This document shows positions 55,084 to 64,000 of a stretch of 64,000 bases of DNA, piece by piece. The notes below the pieces were generated by a model that saw only the letters and a list, made by a program, of their open reading frames with translations, made no database searches and was not told the origin of the DNA. Both the position numbers and the translations under genes were made by a program. Source of the stretch: Legionella lytica (GTDB lineage: Bacteria > Pseudomonadota > Gammaproteobacteria > Legionellales > Legionellaceae); the NCBI RefSeq assembly GCF_023921225.1, contig NZ_CP071527.1, forward strand, positions 2,012,501 through 2,076,500. The letters are read 5' to 3'. Within the stretch, counting starts at the first letter, position 1; each line of letters opens with the position of its first letter.

Positions 55084-55764
55084 ATGAATGGAAATATACT
55101 TGTAATCGATGATGATACGGAATTAACTGATTTGCTAGCCCAATACTTAGAGCCGGAAGGTTATCATGCTATTTGCGTACATGATGGTGAAAGTGGCGTG
55201 AAAAAAGCACTAAATCAACCTTTTGACGCCATTATTTTGGATGTAATGCTCCCGAAGTTAAACGGTTTTGAAGTATTAAAATCGATTCGTGAACATCTTG
55301 AAACCCCGGTGTTGATGTTAACCGCACGTGGCGATGACATTGATCGTATCGTAGGTTTGGAAATTGGAGCAGATGACTATTTGCCAAAGCCATGTAACCC
55401 ACGTGAACTAGTTGCAAGATTACGCGCTATCTTAAGACGTACACAAAAAATACCTACTAGCAAACCCATAATTGAACATCATAATATTGTTGTCGATTGC
55501 TCTAAACGACACGTTACTATGGCTGGGCATTATCTTGAATTAACTAATGCAGAATTTAATATTCTCGAAATGTTAATTAAATCTCCTGGACAAGCTTTTT
55601 CTAAAGAAGAGCTGACTGAATATGCTCTGGGAAGAAAATACACGGCTTATGATCGCAGTATCGATGTGCACATCAGTAATTTAAGAAATAAGTTGGGTGA
55701 TAATCCAGAAGGCGAACCTATTGTAAAAACAGTAAGAGGCTTTGGATATTTATTTAATGCGTAG
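55084..55764 (+). CDS. cpxR: CpxR-like response regulator
   Basis: The product has 226 aa from ATG 55084 (AAGG seven bases upstream; the open frame begins earlier inside corC). The receiver domain has ILVIDDDTEL, phosphoacceptor Asp in AIILDVMLPKLNG and Lys in DDYLPKPCNPREL. An OmpR-type winged helix follows (KYTAYDRSIDVHISNLRNKLGD). In L. pneumophila CpxR activates several icm/dot genes and effector genes, so this pair may control the effector genes here. It overlaps cpxA by 8 bp. Confidence 0.92.
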   Translation: MNGNILVIDDDTELTDLLAQYLEPEGYHAICVHDGESGVKKALNQPFDAIILDVMLPKLNGFEVLKSIREHLETPVLMLTARGDDIDRIVGLEIGADDYLPKPCNPRELVARLRAILRRTQKIPTSKPIIEHHNIVVDCSKRHVTMAGHYLELTNAEFNILEMLIKSPGQAFSKEELTEYALGRKYTAYDRSIDVHISNLRNKLGDNPEGEPIVKTVRGFGYLFNA

Positions 55765-57118
55765 TTTATACTGGAAAATTTTCGTTTCTTTCTGGTTAGC
55801 AACTATCCTTATCATTATCACCACAGCTTGGGTTATCAGTCATGTAGCCCAAAAGTCCTCTCTACCTGCTCAAGAACAGCTTTTTATGGATAGCTATGCA
55901 AATGCTGCAGTGGCTACTTTTGAATCCGGAGAACACGCCGCACTGCTAAAATGGCTGAATAAAATTGGGATTTCCCGGCATATGACCATGTTCCTAATTT
56001 CGAGTACAGGCGAAATTATCGGCACAGAGGCCCCCCCTGAGAATGTCAAAGAAGTTGCAGAAAATTTGCTTAAAGATCAATTAAGCGAAGGAATTTTAAA
56101 ATCAGGAAAATTGATTGTTAGTCATGAAATCCTATCCACCTCAGGTAAATTCTATCGTTTGGCAGCAGTAAGTGAAAAGCCTCTATCTCATTTTGTAGGT
56201 ATTCCCTGGGCAGGCCTTGCAATTCGTCTTATCTTGGCTACATTTATTAGTGGTCTAATTTGCTACTTACTTTCGCGTTACCTAACCCAACCTTTACGCT
56301 CATTAGGTATGGCAGCAAAGTCTATTGCCAAAGGTCAGCTAAATACGCGTGTTGGGCAGTTAAAAGGGCATCATAAAGACGAAATCGCAGAATTAAGTGA
56401 CGAATTCGATCGCATGGCAGAACAGCTTGAAACCTTAGTTAACTCAAAAGAGCGCTTGTTACAGGATATTTCCCATGAATTAAGATCACCTCTTGCACGC
56501 CTGCAAATTGCAATCGAATTAGGACGAAATAAAACCAACCAACTTGCTGAAACTGAATTTAAACGTATGGAGCTTGAGTGCTCACGATTAAATGCGTTAA
56601 TTACTGAAGTATTAGATTTTGCACGACTGGATAAATCTACTACTGAATTGCATCTGTCTCTGGTCGATATGCCTGCTTTACTACAAGGTGTTGTGCAAGA
56701 TGCCAATTATGAATGTAATCACGAAACAAATCGCGTACGCGCAGAAACATTAGAACCTTGCCAGTTATTAGTTGATCCGCGCTTAATTCATCGCGCCATT
56801 GAGAATATCGTACGTAATGCCTTACATTACTCTCCTGACACAGAACAAATATGCGTATCGCTGCGCTATGATGAACGTAGAGAACATGTATACATTGACA
56901 TTAGTGATAAAGGCCCCGGCGTTCCTGAGGAACAACTAGAAAAAATCTTTAATCCTTTTTATCGGGTCGATACCTCTCGTGAGAAAAAGACGGGCGGCTA
57001 TGGTTTAGGTTTAGCTATTGCGTTTCGCGCCATTCAATTACACCAAGGCATTATTAGCGCTGAAAACAACCGCGATGGTGGTTTATTAGTGCGAATTATA
57101 CTGAAGGTGCCAACCTAA
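55757..57118 (+). CDS. cpxA: CpxA-like sensor histidine kinase
   Basis: The product has 453 aa from ATG 55757, which lies in the end of cpxR. Two membrane helices (IFVSFWLATILIIITTAWVI and GLAIRLILATFISGLICYLL) flank a periplasmic sensor of about 130 residues. HAMP, the phosphoacceptor His in LQDISHELRSPLARLQIA, and an ATPase domain with N-box NIVRNALHYS and G-box GYGLGLAIAF follow. It senses envelope stress and controls CpxR. Confidence 0.93.
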   Translation: MRSLYWKIFVSFWLATILIIITTAWVISHVAQKSSLPAQEQLFMDSYANAAVATFESGEHAALLKWLNKIGISRHMTMFLISSTGEIIGTEAPPENVKEVAENLLKDQLSEGILKSGKLIVSHEILSTSGKFYRLAAVSEKPLSHFVGIPWAGLAIRLILATFISGLICYLLSRYLTQPLRSLGMAAKSIAKGQLNTRVGQLKGHHKDEIAELSDEFDRMAEQLETLVNSKERLLQDISHELRSPLARLQIAIELGRNKTNQLAETEFKRMELECSRLNALITEVLDFARLDKSTTELHLSLVDMPALLQGVVQDANYECNHETNRVRAETLEPCQLLVDPRLIHRAIENIVRNALHYSPDTEQICVSLRYDERREHVYIDISDKGPGVPEEQLEKIFNPFYRVDTSREKKTGGYGLGLAIAFRAIQLHQGIISAENNRDGGLLVRIILKVPT

Positions 57119-57311
57119 TCTGATTGTTTTTTCTTAATCATCGGCACCTCGTTGCAAGCTACCAAATCCTCTTTAATGCACTAAAAATACACATCGTCAA
57201 ACCCCATGCTAGTCGCGCACGATTAGACTTTCCAGCTCTTATAAATACTGGATTTCCTTGTCCAATTAAGATACAATATGCAAGACATAGTGCAATCGGA
57301 ACAACAACTAT

Positions 57312-58106
57312 ATGCCGAATACCAAATATTTAGAAAAATCGAGTGGCCCTCTTTTCTTTACCGGCTTTATAGCATCCAAACTTCAGTACGTGCCCTTTGC
57401 TGCGGCAGCTGCTGCCTTCCGATTTATTTCATTAGGCCTCTATCTTATTGCTTACAGTTTCTGGTTTGCTGCAAGCTACAACCAACCCGAGCATGAACGA
57501 GCGGATAAAGAATGGTACGGTTTTGCTCAAATTAAAGAACAATTTCTTTTTTCATCATTAACTGGGTTTATCGCGACCGTTGTTAGTGTTGCCGCTATTT
57601 TTGTACCAGCCCTCTTCCCACCAGCAGCCTGGCTGTTTGTTCTTGGTAATGCTTTTTGGACTATAGGGGAATACCATAAACTAAATAATCCACCCAAAGA
57701 TCAAGATTTTTCTTATTCACAACAGGAAGCGTACACATCCTATGCGCTATCCACATCAATTATCAGTGTAATCAGCGCCATCTCAGCCACAATAATGTTT
57801 GTATTTCCCCCAATTACTATGCCTCTTTCTATCTTCACCATCCTTGTTTGCGCCGGTTTTGGGGTGTTAGCTTGTGAGTATTTATTAGACTATAATTTTG
57901 GCGATCATCCGACAACCTTTACCTCATCAGCTGATGCAATGGAAAAAGGCCTAGGCGCAGGCGTATCCCCCCAAAATGACCATACTCCTTCTCAAGAACC
58001 CGTACATACAAAACAAATCTTTCAAGATGCTTCTCCTGGGGCTCAAGAGAGTTTAAATCCAGTAGTAACCGAGAATACCATTCCAAATAATCTAGCCATA
58101 CAATAA
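57312..58106 (+). CDS. Four-helix membrane protein of unknown function
   Basis: This 264-aa protein has hydrophobic segments near residues 22-55, 78-115, 145-170 and 175-195, then a polar, Pro/Ser/Gln-rich tail of about 70 residues. No domain recognised. The overall style (paired helices and a disordered tail) is common for Legionella-specific proteins, some of which are secreted. The ribosome site is poor. It follows cpxA after a 190-base gap with no clear terminator. Confidence 0.6.
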   Translation: MPNTKYLEKSSGPLFFTGFIASKLQYVPFAAAAAAFRFISLGLYLIAYSFWFAASYNQPEHERADKEWYGFAQIKEQFLFSSLTGFIATVVSVAAIFVPALFPPAAWLFVLGNAFWTIGEYHKLNNPPKDQDFSYSQQEAYTSYALSTSIISVISAISATIMFVFPPITMPLSIFTILVCAGFGVLACEYLLDYNFGDHPTTFTSSADAMEKGLGAGVSPQNDHTPSQEPVHTKQIFQDASPGAQESLNPVVTENTIPNNLAIQ

Positions 58107-58155
58107 CTTCTACTCTATAATCTAGCCTTTTCAATTTTGTTCAGGCAAGAAATAA

Positions 58156-58551
58156 ATGGACCCAGTAATTGCGAAAATGATTTCCAAAGCCCACGATGTG
58201 CTTGCACATTCGTATGCGCCCTACTCTAAATTTACTGTTGCATGCTGTATTCGTACTGAAAATGATAATTTTTACACAGGTACCAATGTTGAAAACGGCT
58301 CCTACAGTTTAACTGTCTGTGCGGAAACATCTGCTATTTCAGCGATGGTTACAGCCGGAGAACAGCGTATTAAAAGTATGGTCGTACTTGCTGGGACAAA
58401 TACATTATGTTCTCCTTGTGGTGCATGCCGACAAAGAATTCATGAGTTTTCAGCTCCTGATACGATGATACATCTTTGTACTAAAGACTCAATCATTCGT
58501 AGCATAACTGTTAAAGAACTCTTACCATTAGCTTTTGATTTTAACCCCTAA
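58156..58551 (+). CDS. cdd: Cytidine deaminase
   Basis: This 131-aa zinc enzyme converts (deoxy)cytidine to (deoxy)uridine. The catalytic motif is VCAETSAISAM, with Cys as zinc ligand and Glu as proton shuttle, and the second zinc motif is CSPCGACRQRIHEF. The size fits the small tetrameric class. First gene of a nucleoside salvage operon with punA and deoC. Confidence 0.95.
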   Translation: MDPVIAKMISKAHDVLAHSYAPYSKFTVACCIRTENDNFYTGTNVENGSYSLTVCAETSAISAMVTAGEQRIKSMVVLAGTNTLCSPCGACRQRIHEFSAPDTMIHLCTKDSIIRSITVKELLPLAFDFNP

Positions 58552-58564
58552 TAGGATAATTTGT

Positions 58565-59404
58565 ATGATGAACACTGCAGCAAAGCAGAGCTATCCCCAT
58601 TTAGCAGCGGACTATATTAAAAATTTGCACCCATCGTTTAAACCAACCGTTGCTGTTGTTTTAGGCTCAGGTTTAGGCCAATTTGCTGATGAATTACAAG
58701 ACTCCGTTCGTATTAGCTTTGACGATCTACCTGGCTTTCCTAAAATCACAGTGCAAGGCCATGGCGGAAATTTAATTTTGGGCTATTGGAATGGCGTGGG
58801 TGTTATTTGCTTGCAAGGCAGAGCTCATACTTATGAGGGTTTAGAAAATTATGAAACCGTAAAGACCTATGTCCGTACCTTAAAACTTTTAGGATGTAAG
58901 TATTTTATTGCAACGAATGCATCTGGTTCCTTAAGAGAAGATGTAGGGCCCGGTGAATTAATGCTGATTCACGATCACATTAATCTACAACCACACAATC
59001 CTTTAATTGGCCCAAATGATGAAGAATTTGGCCCCCGATTCTACCCACTCGATAATGCTTATGATAAAACCATGCGTAATGATTTACTTGCTATTGCGCA
59101 AAAGCAATCGATTAAGCTAGCACAAGGTGTTTATATCTCCGTATTAGGCCCACACTACGAAACTGCAGCCGAAATCAAAGCCTTTAAAATTTGGGGCGCT
59201 GATGCAGTAGGAATGTCTACAGTGCCTGAAGTATTAGTAGCGAATCATTGCGGTATGCAGGTAGCCGTTATTGCAACCATTACTAATTATGCTACAGGGT
59301 TAACGCAAACAGCCCATAGCCATGATGCGGTTGTTGAAATGGCTGCCAATGCCGCAAAACAGCTTAATAAACTGATCAAAGAATATATTGCAGGACTCAA
59401 GTGA
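58565..59404 (+). CDS. punA: Purine-nucleoside phosphorylase
   Basis: The product has 279 aa from ATG 58565 (AGGA eight bases upstream; the frame is open to 58535 inside cdd). It is the trimeric PNP type: VVLGSGLGQFADEL phosphate loop, GHGGNLILGYWNGVGVICLQGRAHTYEG, and MSTVPEVLVANHCGMQVAVIATITNYATG with the purine-binding Asn. It splits purine nucleosides to base and ribose-1-phosphate. It overlaps deoC by four bases. Confidence 0.95.
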   Translation: MMNTAAKQSYPHLAADYIKNLHPSFKPTVAVVLGSGLGQFADELQDSVRISFDDLPGFPKITVQGHGGNLILGYWNGVGVICLQGRAHTYEGLENYETVKTYVRTLKLLGCKYFIATNASGSLREDVGPGELMLIHDHINLQPHNPLIGPNDEEFGPRFYPLDNAYDKTMRNDLLAIAQKQSIKLAQGVYISVLGPHYETAAEIKAFKIWGADAVGMSTVPEVLVANHCGMQVAVIATITNYATGLTQTAHSHDAVVEMAANAAKQLNKLIKEYIAGLK

Positions 59405-60174
59405 TTTTGGAATCTTCGTTAAATGAGGTTTTGGGATTATTGCTCAATGCCCAGCCCCAAACTGTAATTAGCGCGAAGCGGTTAATTCACGCTCTTGACC
59501 TCACCTTATTAGATGAGGAGGCCTCTAGTGCCTCCTTGTCTCAGCTGAAACACGATGCCTGCGAGAATCAGGTCGCGGCGGTGTGTGTGTACGGTAAACA
59601 TCTCCCAAGCTTCCAACAACTTGGCGCAATTGAGCTAGCCACCGTAGTTAATTTCCCAGACGGCAACGAAGAACTTAATCAGGTTTTAGACTCAATTCAT
59701 ACAGCAATAGAACTTAATGCTACTGAAATAGACTACGTACTTCCCTATAGGTTTTACTTGGAAGGTAGAAAAGATGATGCATTAACTCAATGCCAAGCAG
59801 TTATTAATTTATGCAAGCAAGAAAATCGTACATTAAAAATAATATTGGAAACTGGTGCTTTTGCTAAGCTTCAGAATATTTATGAAGTAAGTAATCAGTT
59901 AATTGAGCTGGGTTGTAATTTTTTAAAAACATCCACAGGAAAAATTCCCCAAGGTGCTTCATTGCCCGCAGTATTTACGATGTTAACTGCGATAAAAGAT
60001 TCAAGCTCACAATGCGGTATTAAAATATCTGGTGGGGTGAAAACACCAACCCAAGCGGCCAACTATGCAAAATTAGCAGAATTGGTATTGGGTAAACCGA
60101 TTGATAAACGTTGGTTTCGCATTGGTGCAAGTAGTTTATTAGCAGAATTAAACGCTACATTAACAAAAGTGTAG
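59401..60174 (+). CDS. deoC: Deoxyribose-phosphate aldolase
   Basis: This 257-aa class I aldolase cleaves deoxyribose-5-phosphate to acetaldehyde and glyceraldehyde-3-phosphate. The Schiff-base Lys lies in CNFLKTSTGKIPQGA, supporting residues in TEIDYVLPYRFYL and GIKISGGVKTPTQA. The start is GTG within GTGA shared with the punA stop, so the two are coupled. The acetaldehyde it makes could be used by the alcohol dehydrogenase type enzymes. Confidence 0.95.
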   Translation: MILESSLNEVLGLLLNAQPQTVISAKRLIHALDLTLLDEEASSASLSQLKHDACENQVAAVCVYGKHLPSFQQLGAIELATVVNFPDGNEELNQVLDSIHTAIELNATEIDYVLPYRFYLEGRKDDALTQCQAVINLCKQENRTLKIILETGAFAKLQNIYEVSNQLIELGCNFLKTSTGKIPQGASLPAVFTMLTAIKDSSSQCGIKISGGVKTPTQAANYAKLAELVLGKPIDKRWFRIGASSLLAELNATLTKV

Positions 60175-60195
60175 ATCAGGTCCATGACCTGGTAT

Positions 60196-60225
60196 TTCAT
60201 GCTCGGGGAATTGTTCGAGCATGAA
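60196..60225. terminator. Hairpin after the cdd-punA-deoC operon
   Basis: TTCATGCTCG and CGAGCATGAA form a perfect 10-bp stem with a 10-base loop, 21 bases after deoC. A smaller palindrome CAGGTC-CAT-GACCTG precedes it. No T-run. A copy of the CCGGGCCAT...CCGACCTAC repeat follows near 60258-60280. Confidence 0.55.
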
Positions 60226-60365
60226 GAATGATACACCCTATTGAACTTCAGAAAATTCCGGGCCATGAGTCCGACCTACTATATCCCGTCTTTTAATAGC
60301 AATAAGCAATTAAATTCGCTAGAATGCCCTAGCAATCAATGAGCAATTACTGGAGTTTATTTACC

Positions 60366-60746
60366 ATGAAAAACAAATCCGTATTTAAATTCATTTTAGT
60401 GGCCTTTTTAGGACTGGCCTTAAGCAGTTGTAAAACAACACCACTAGGGGAATATGATGCCAATGAAGTAGGCAAAATTAAAAAAGTTATTCCCGGTACC
60501 GTTATCTCCAAACGTACGGTTAATTTACACCGACAAACTGCCGCAAAGAACTCATCCAGCGGTGACTTTGTTGATAATGGATACAATCAAACACGTGGGG
60601 TTGAATACGTTATTAAATTAAAATCTGGCGGTATTATTTCAGTTGTTCAATCTGAAGATCTCAACTTGAAAAATAAGCAAAAGATTTTGGTAATTTATGG
60701 CAAGCACACGCGTGTAGTTGCCGATAATGGTAGTGAAACATTTTAA
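60366..60746 (+). CDS. SlyB-like outer-membrane lipoprotein
   Basis: The product has 126 aa from ATG 60366 (GGAG ten bases upstream). The signal peptide ends in the lipobox LALSSC with acylated Cys22. The mature part, YDANEVGKIKKVIPGTVISKRTVNL then VEYVIKLKSGGIISVVQSEDLNLK and KILVIYGKHTRVV, matches the C-terminal half of the SlyB/Pcp 17-kDa lipoproteins. The Gly-zipper segment of typical SlyB is replaced by a short Ser-rich stretch, so it is a shortened relative. Confidence 0.75.
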   Translation: MKNKSVFKFILVAFLGLALSSCKTTPLGEYDANEVGKIKKVIPGTVISKRTVNLHRQTAAKNSSSGDFVDNGYNQTRGVEYVIKLKSGGIISVVQSEDLNLKNKQKILVIYGKHTRVVADNGSETF

Positions 60747-60817
60747 TTTCTATAACTGAGGTCCCAAAGACCTCAGAATTCTCGTTAGTAATCTAGTCCT
60801 AAAGCAAGCCAACAATT

Positions 60818-60958
60818 CGATAGACTTCACTGCGTTCGCAATGACGACAAGGGTTAAATGAAACGACTGTTCCCGTCATTGCGAGAAACGTAGTGACGAA
60901 GCAATCTATGTGTACGTGGCACAGAGCCCTAAATAGTCTCACTTCATCACCATGACGG
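60818..60958. repeat. Dispersed repeat of the CGTCATTGCGAG type
   Basis: TAGACTTCACTGCGTTCGCA-ATGACGAC and, inverted, CCCGTCATTGCGAGAAACGT then GACGAAGCAATCTATG lie within about 80 bases, followed by CACCATGACGGCAGC. These match the well-known intergenic palindrome seen across several intracellular proteobacteria. A shorter relative (GTCGTCATTACAATGACGGC) occurs near 49413-49433. Confidence 0.65.
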
Positions 60959-60971
60959 CAGCATGTGAATG

Positions 60972-62741
60972 CTACATAAATTCCAACGACATTTGCTGAT
61001 TATCTGAAAACTGGCTTAAGGTTTTTGTTAAAATAAAATTCTCATATTTCGACATCAACAATTCAGCGATTAATGTCGATTGTTTTCCCGCAATCGCTGC
61101 TTCCTTTATTGTCTTAGTAACAAAACGCATAAGCCGACTAAATAAGGCATCTAATTGCTCTGGCTTCGCAATCAGATAAGCTTCAATTTCACTAATATTA
61201 TCTTTAATTGCATCAACGAAGATATCATGAGCATTTGTAGCTAGCGATGGAACAGAAGAGGCGAAATGCTTATTATCATTAATCATTCGTTGATTATGTT
61301 TATGAATAGACGCCATTCTATTGGGCGCAACTTCATGTTGAGGGTTCAATTTTAAAACGGTGCTATACAGTGAATAAGCAGTTATAGGCAGATTTTTAAA
61401 TGGTAGCTCCCTGGTTTTATAATAAAAATCAGCAACAACTGATAATAAATTCGCTAAGAATCCAGCATTATTATAATTTTCAGCAATGTGATACATCGCA
61501 TGCTTAAATGCTTTATGGTGCCCTTTAGGTGCGACTGGTGGAACTTGAGGGGCCATATCCTGAGGTGCAAAAAAACTATTCCCCGCCAACGCTAAAGTAG
61601 TTGGTCTAGTTGTTACCACATCGATATGTGGCCCAAGGCGTCCAGAATGAATAACCAACTCATCTGCAGTCTCAATTTGAATATTTATATCAAGCCGAGG
61701 TGAAGAATCAGCTACATCCACTGCTCTGAGAGAAGAGCCCTCTCCTGATTTAATATCAGTTGCTTTTCTATACTTTGACTTACTTTCAACTGTAACTTCA
61801 GAAAGTTCCGTGGAAGTGGCGGTAACGACCTCATCATCCTCATCCTCGATAATGCATGGGCGCTTTCTTTTTTTATTCTTCATAGGGATGATCACTTCAT
61901 CCTCAACTACAACTGGCAACCGAGCCATTAATTTGCGAAGATCGATAAGTAACTCACTCTCTTCATCTAAGTCTATAGTCTTATTTATAAGGTCATTACA
62001 CTTCTTGGCAAGTTTATGAGCATGCGGATTATTATTCTCAACAGCAACTAAAAGTTCATATCCTAGAAGTTCCAGTTTACGATGAGATGACAAATCTAAA
62101 TCATGCAATGAATTATCTCTGATATAGTCTGCCATTCGCTTAAGAATCCGTTTGTTTTTTTCGCAATGAAAAGCTCGCTCTAAAACATTTAGATAGCCTA
62201 AGTGTAATTTGGTTTCAATCTCAACACCGGCTAACTTCTTATTATTTATGGCACGTGTTAACCAAGTTAAGGCAATTAGAAATTGTTTTTCCGTTGGCTT
62301 ATTTTTCGTATTATTATCGAGCCAGTCGACTAAGCGATCACTAACTGCTTCTGCAGCCAAAGCAACCGCAGAATAAACAGTATCCATGCGCTCAGGAGTT
62401 GTCTGAGAACCTACATATCGTTGAATACTATCACTATTATAAACAACATTCAGCTCTTGAAGACTCGCGCTGATGTCCTTCCACAGTTCAAGCACTTCGG
62501 GATAATTTAACCTACCGGTAAGTGATGCTCTAAGCAGATCGGTAGCGCAAACAACAACATCGCAAAGAACATAAGCCAATGCATCGTTATAAACTCTGCT
62601 CGCAGTAAAACCTCGTTGTGCTGCGAGTTGCAACAGATGCTTAAGACCTCTTTTATAACAGGTTAATGCACCTGCAAAATCATGTTCATTATATTTGATA
62701 TCCCCGTTGATCTGTTCTTGACTACCAAAATAATAGGTCAT
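60972..62741 (-). CDS. Helical protein with basic NLS-like patch, candidate effector
   Basis: The product is about 589 aa from ATG 62741; the frame is open to 62798, but neither start has a ribosome site. The N-terminus (SQEQINGDIKYNEHDFAGALTCYKRGLKHL) looks like a TPR helix pair, followed by helical sequence to about 300. Residues near 290-320 hold KNKKRKRP followed by an acidic run (IIEDEDDEV), the form of a classical nuclear localisation signal. The C-terminal third is helical. No family recognised. A secreted protein acting in the host nucleus is possible but only inferred. Confidence 0.6.
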   Translation of the reverse strand: MTYYFGSQEQINGDIKYNEHDFAGALTCYKRGLKHLLQLAAQRGFTASRVYNDALAYVLCDVVVCATDLLRASLTGRLNYPEVLELWKDISASLQELNVVYNSDSIQRYVGSQTTPERMDTVYSAVALAAEAVSDRLVDWLDNNTKNKPTEKQFLIALTWLTRAINNKKLAGVEIETKLHLGYLNVLERAFHCEKNKRILKRMADYIRDNSLHDLDLSSHRKLELLGYELLVAVENNNPHAHKLAKKCNDLINKTIDLDEESELLIDLRKLMARLPVVVEDEVIIPMKNKKRKRPCIIEDEDDEVVTATSTELSEVTVESKSKYRKATDIKSGEGSSLRAVDVADSSPRLDINIQIETADELVIHSGRLGPHIDVVTTRPTTLALAGNSFFAPQDMAPQVPPVAPKGHHKAFKHAMYHIAENYNNAGFLANLLSVVADFYYKTRELPFKNLPITAYSLYSTVLKLNPQHEVAPNRMASIHKHNQRMINDNKHFASSVPSLATNAHDIFVDAIKDNISEIEAYLIAKPEQLDALFSRLMRFVTKTIKEAAIAGKQSTLIAELLMSKYENFILTKTLSQFSDNQQMSLEFM

Positions 62742-62842
62742 GATAAATAAATACTCAAAAAAAGAAGGCATCCTACCATATGGACTACTTCTGATCAATT
62801 AAGTATTTAACATAAAGTACTTACTTAGATATAACTGTAATA

Positions 62843-63688
62843 TTACAAAACAATTGCTACTGCAAGCCACATGAGTGCACCATAATAAACACTGATGATA
62901 AATGCTCTAAAACACTGTTCACGCTCGCGTTTACTGATCAATTTTTGCTGATACAGCAAAACCATGGCCGCAGCAAACCAAAGAGCGTAAAAGCCGATGC
63001 TGCCTAGCTTGTTACTCAATGCCCAATAAAGCCATAAACCATGTACCAAGCATTGTAATAAACCAATAATAAAACGATCGTAACTAGCAAAATAAATTGC
63101 CGTAGATTTTACGCCGATGCGTAAATCGTCTTCCTTATCAGTCATCGCATACATCGTGTCATAAGCCACAATCCAAGCAAAGTTAAGTAAAAACAATAAA
63201 GTACATTCCGCATTTAAAGGCGCATGAGAGGCCACATAAGCCATGGGAATTCCCATCGAAAAGGCTAAGCCCAGAATGAACTGAGGCGCGCTTAAAAATC
63301 GTTTACAAAACGGATAAAGAATCGAAATGAATAAGGCAATTACCCCTAAATACCAACAATCCCAAGGTAAACAAAGCAATACAAGTAATGCAGCAAACAG
63401 TAAAATAAACAATACCCCCAGAGCCTCTTTTAGGCTGATTTCCCCCGAAGTTAACGGGCGAAATTTGGTTCGTGCTACATGTTTATCAATATTGCGATCC
63501 GCAATGTCATTAACCACGCAGCCTGCTGCACGCATTAATAATGTACCGCTTAAAAATAAAACAAATAATTTAAACGAGGGAATCCCTTTATTTGCTAGCC
63601 ACAAGGCCCAGGCCGTAGGAAACCAAAGTAATAAAATTCCCACCGGCTTATCAAAGCGCATAAGGCGCCAGTATGCAGACCACTTCAT
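62843..63688 (-). CDS. ubiA: 4-Hydroxybenzoate polyprenyltransferase
   Basis: This 281-aa inner-membrane enzyme with about eight helices attaches the polyprenyl tail to 4-hydroxybenzoate in ubiquinone synthesis. The two Asp-rich motifs that bind Mg-diphosphate are present: NDIADRNIDKHVART near residue 60 and YAMTDKEDDLRIGVKSTA near 185. The start overlaps the end of ubiC by four bases (ATGA), the usual ubiCA arrangement. Confidence 0.96.
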   Translation of the reverse strand: MKWSAYWRLMRFDKPVGILLLWFPTAWALWLANKGIPSFKLFVLFLSGTLLMRAAGCVVNDIADRNIDKHVARTKFRPLTSGEISLKEALGVLFILLFAALLVLLCLPWDCWYLGVIALFISILYPFCKRFLSAPQFILGLAFSMGIPMAYVASHAPLNAECTLLFLLNFAWIVAYDTMYAMTDKEDDLRIGVKSTAIYFASYDRFIIGLLQCLVHGLWLYWALSNKLGSIGFYALWFAAAMVLLYQQKLISKREREQCFRAFIISVYYGALMWLAVAIVL

Positions 63689-64000
63689 GGAGTAATTTCT
63701 CCTAACTCAGGAAACATAATTTCTACTAAATAAAACGATTCTTTTTCCATGAATAAAAATTCGGCGATACGAACCCAAAGTACATCTCGAATCGTGGGAA
63801 TATATTTTTTTACCCAATAAAACTCAACACATTGGTCATCTACAGGATAATGAATAGAGTTAATACGTCTTACCTCCTCCATATTAAAGATCAAATTCTT
63901 AACTGACTCTTTACGTAGGCGACCAAAGAATTCCGTATTTAAATCATAACAGCGCTTTGGAATAATCGTCCGTGCGTACCAGTAAGGGACATCATGGCTT
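63685..64000 (-). CDS. ubiC: Chorismate lyase (partial, 5' part outside window)
   Basis: An open frame of 104 codons enters from the right edge on the - strand and ends four bases into ubiA. It contains PYWYARTIIPKRCYDL, which corresponds to the conserved (W)AR(T/S)xIP segment of chorismate pyruvate-lyase. A short ATG-initiated version from 63894 would be only an internal fragment. The C-terminal LVEIMFPELG-EITP is compatible with the family. It makes 4-hydroxybenzoate for UbiA; position directly before ubiA supports the call. Confidence 0.75.
   Translation of the reverse strand, partial: SHDVPYWYARTIIPKRCYDLNTEFFGRLRKESVKNLIFNMEEVRRINSIHYPVDDQCVEFYWVKKYIPTIRDVLWVRIAEFLFMEKESFYLVEIMFPELGEITP

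Overview
This window reads as a chromosomal segment of a Legionella species other than a standard L. pneumophila strain. The evidence is the AT-rich sequence, the housekeeping genes (aspS, acnA, prpBCD, phoH-ybeY-corC, cpxRA, ubiCA), a set of large proteins that look like Dot/Icm effectors (ankyrin repeats, a double U-box protein, a 1971-residue helical protein), an amino-acid transporter of the Pht type, and short dispersed palindromic repeats between genes. No rRNA, tRNA or CRISPR array was seen.

Layout. 0-13 kb: a giant MscS-type channel, aspS with a zinc-ribbon gene, a J-domain remnant, an acyltransferase-like membrane protein, a PAS-receiver protein, an ankyrin-repeat protein, a cysteine-rich secreted peptide, an SDR oxidoreductase, a repeat-bearing secreted protein and a FliK-like protein. 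13-29 kb: aconitase, an amino-acid permease whose ribosome binding site lies in an 11-bp inverted repeat, the 1971-aa protein next to a double U-box protein (the arrangement known for SidH and LubX), and a phosphotransacylase/acetate kinase pair beside an alcohol dehydrogenase. 29-38 kb: an effector-like protein, a decayed carotenoid oxygenase gene, an MFS transporter preceded by a promoter, a 39-codon Val/Ile-rich leader and two interleaved inverted repeats, then a gamma-glutamylcyclotransferase-like gene, dacB and a permease.

38.4-44.9 kb is the most striking part. A complete diversity-generating retroelement (beta-barrel protein, variable protein with VR, Avd-like protein, TR, reverse transcriptase) and a DDE transposase read in the same direction. 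They are bounded together by a perfect 22-bp terminal inverted repeat with 6-bp flanking direct repeats. The simplest reading is a transposon that carries a whole DGR as cargo.

45-64 kb: a secreted Cys-rich protein, an effector-like protein with a possible cysteine-enzyme motif, two small conserved genes, ppsR, the prpBCD methylcitrate operon, phoH-ybeY-corC-cpxR-cpxA, a membrane protein, the cdd-punA-deoC nucleoside salvage operon, a SlyB-like lipoprotein, a 589-aa protein with a basic NLS-like patch, and ubiA with the end of ubiC. The metabolic genes fit growth on amino acids: Val/Ile uptake, propionyl-CoA disposal, acyl-phosphate metabolism and nucleoside salvage. All family assignments come from reading motifs; no database search was possible.
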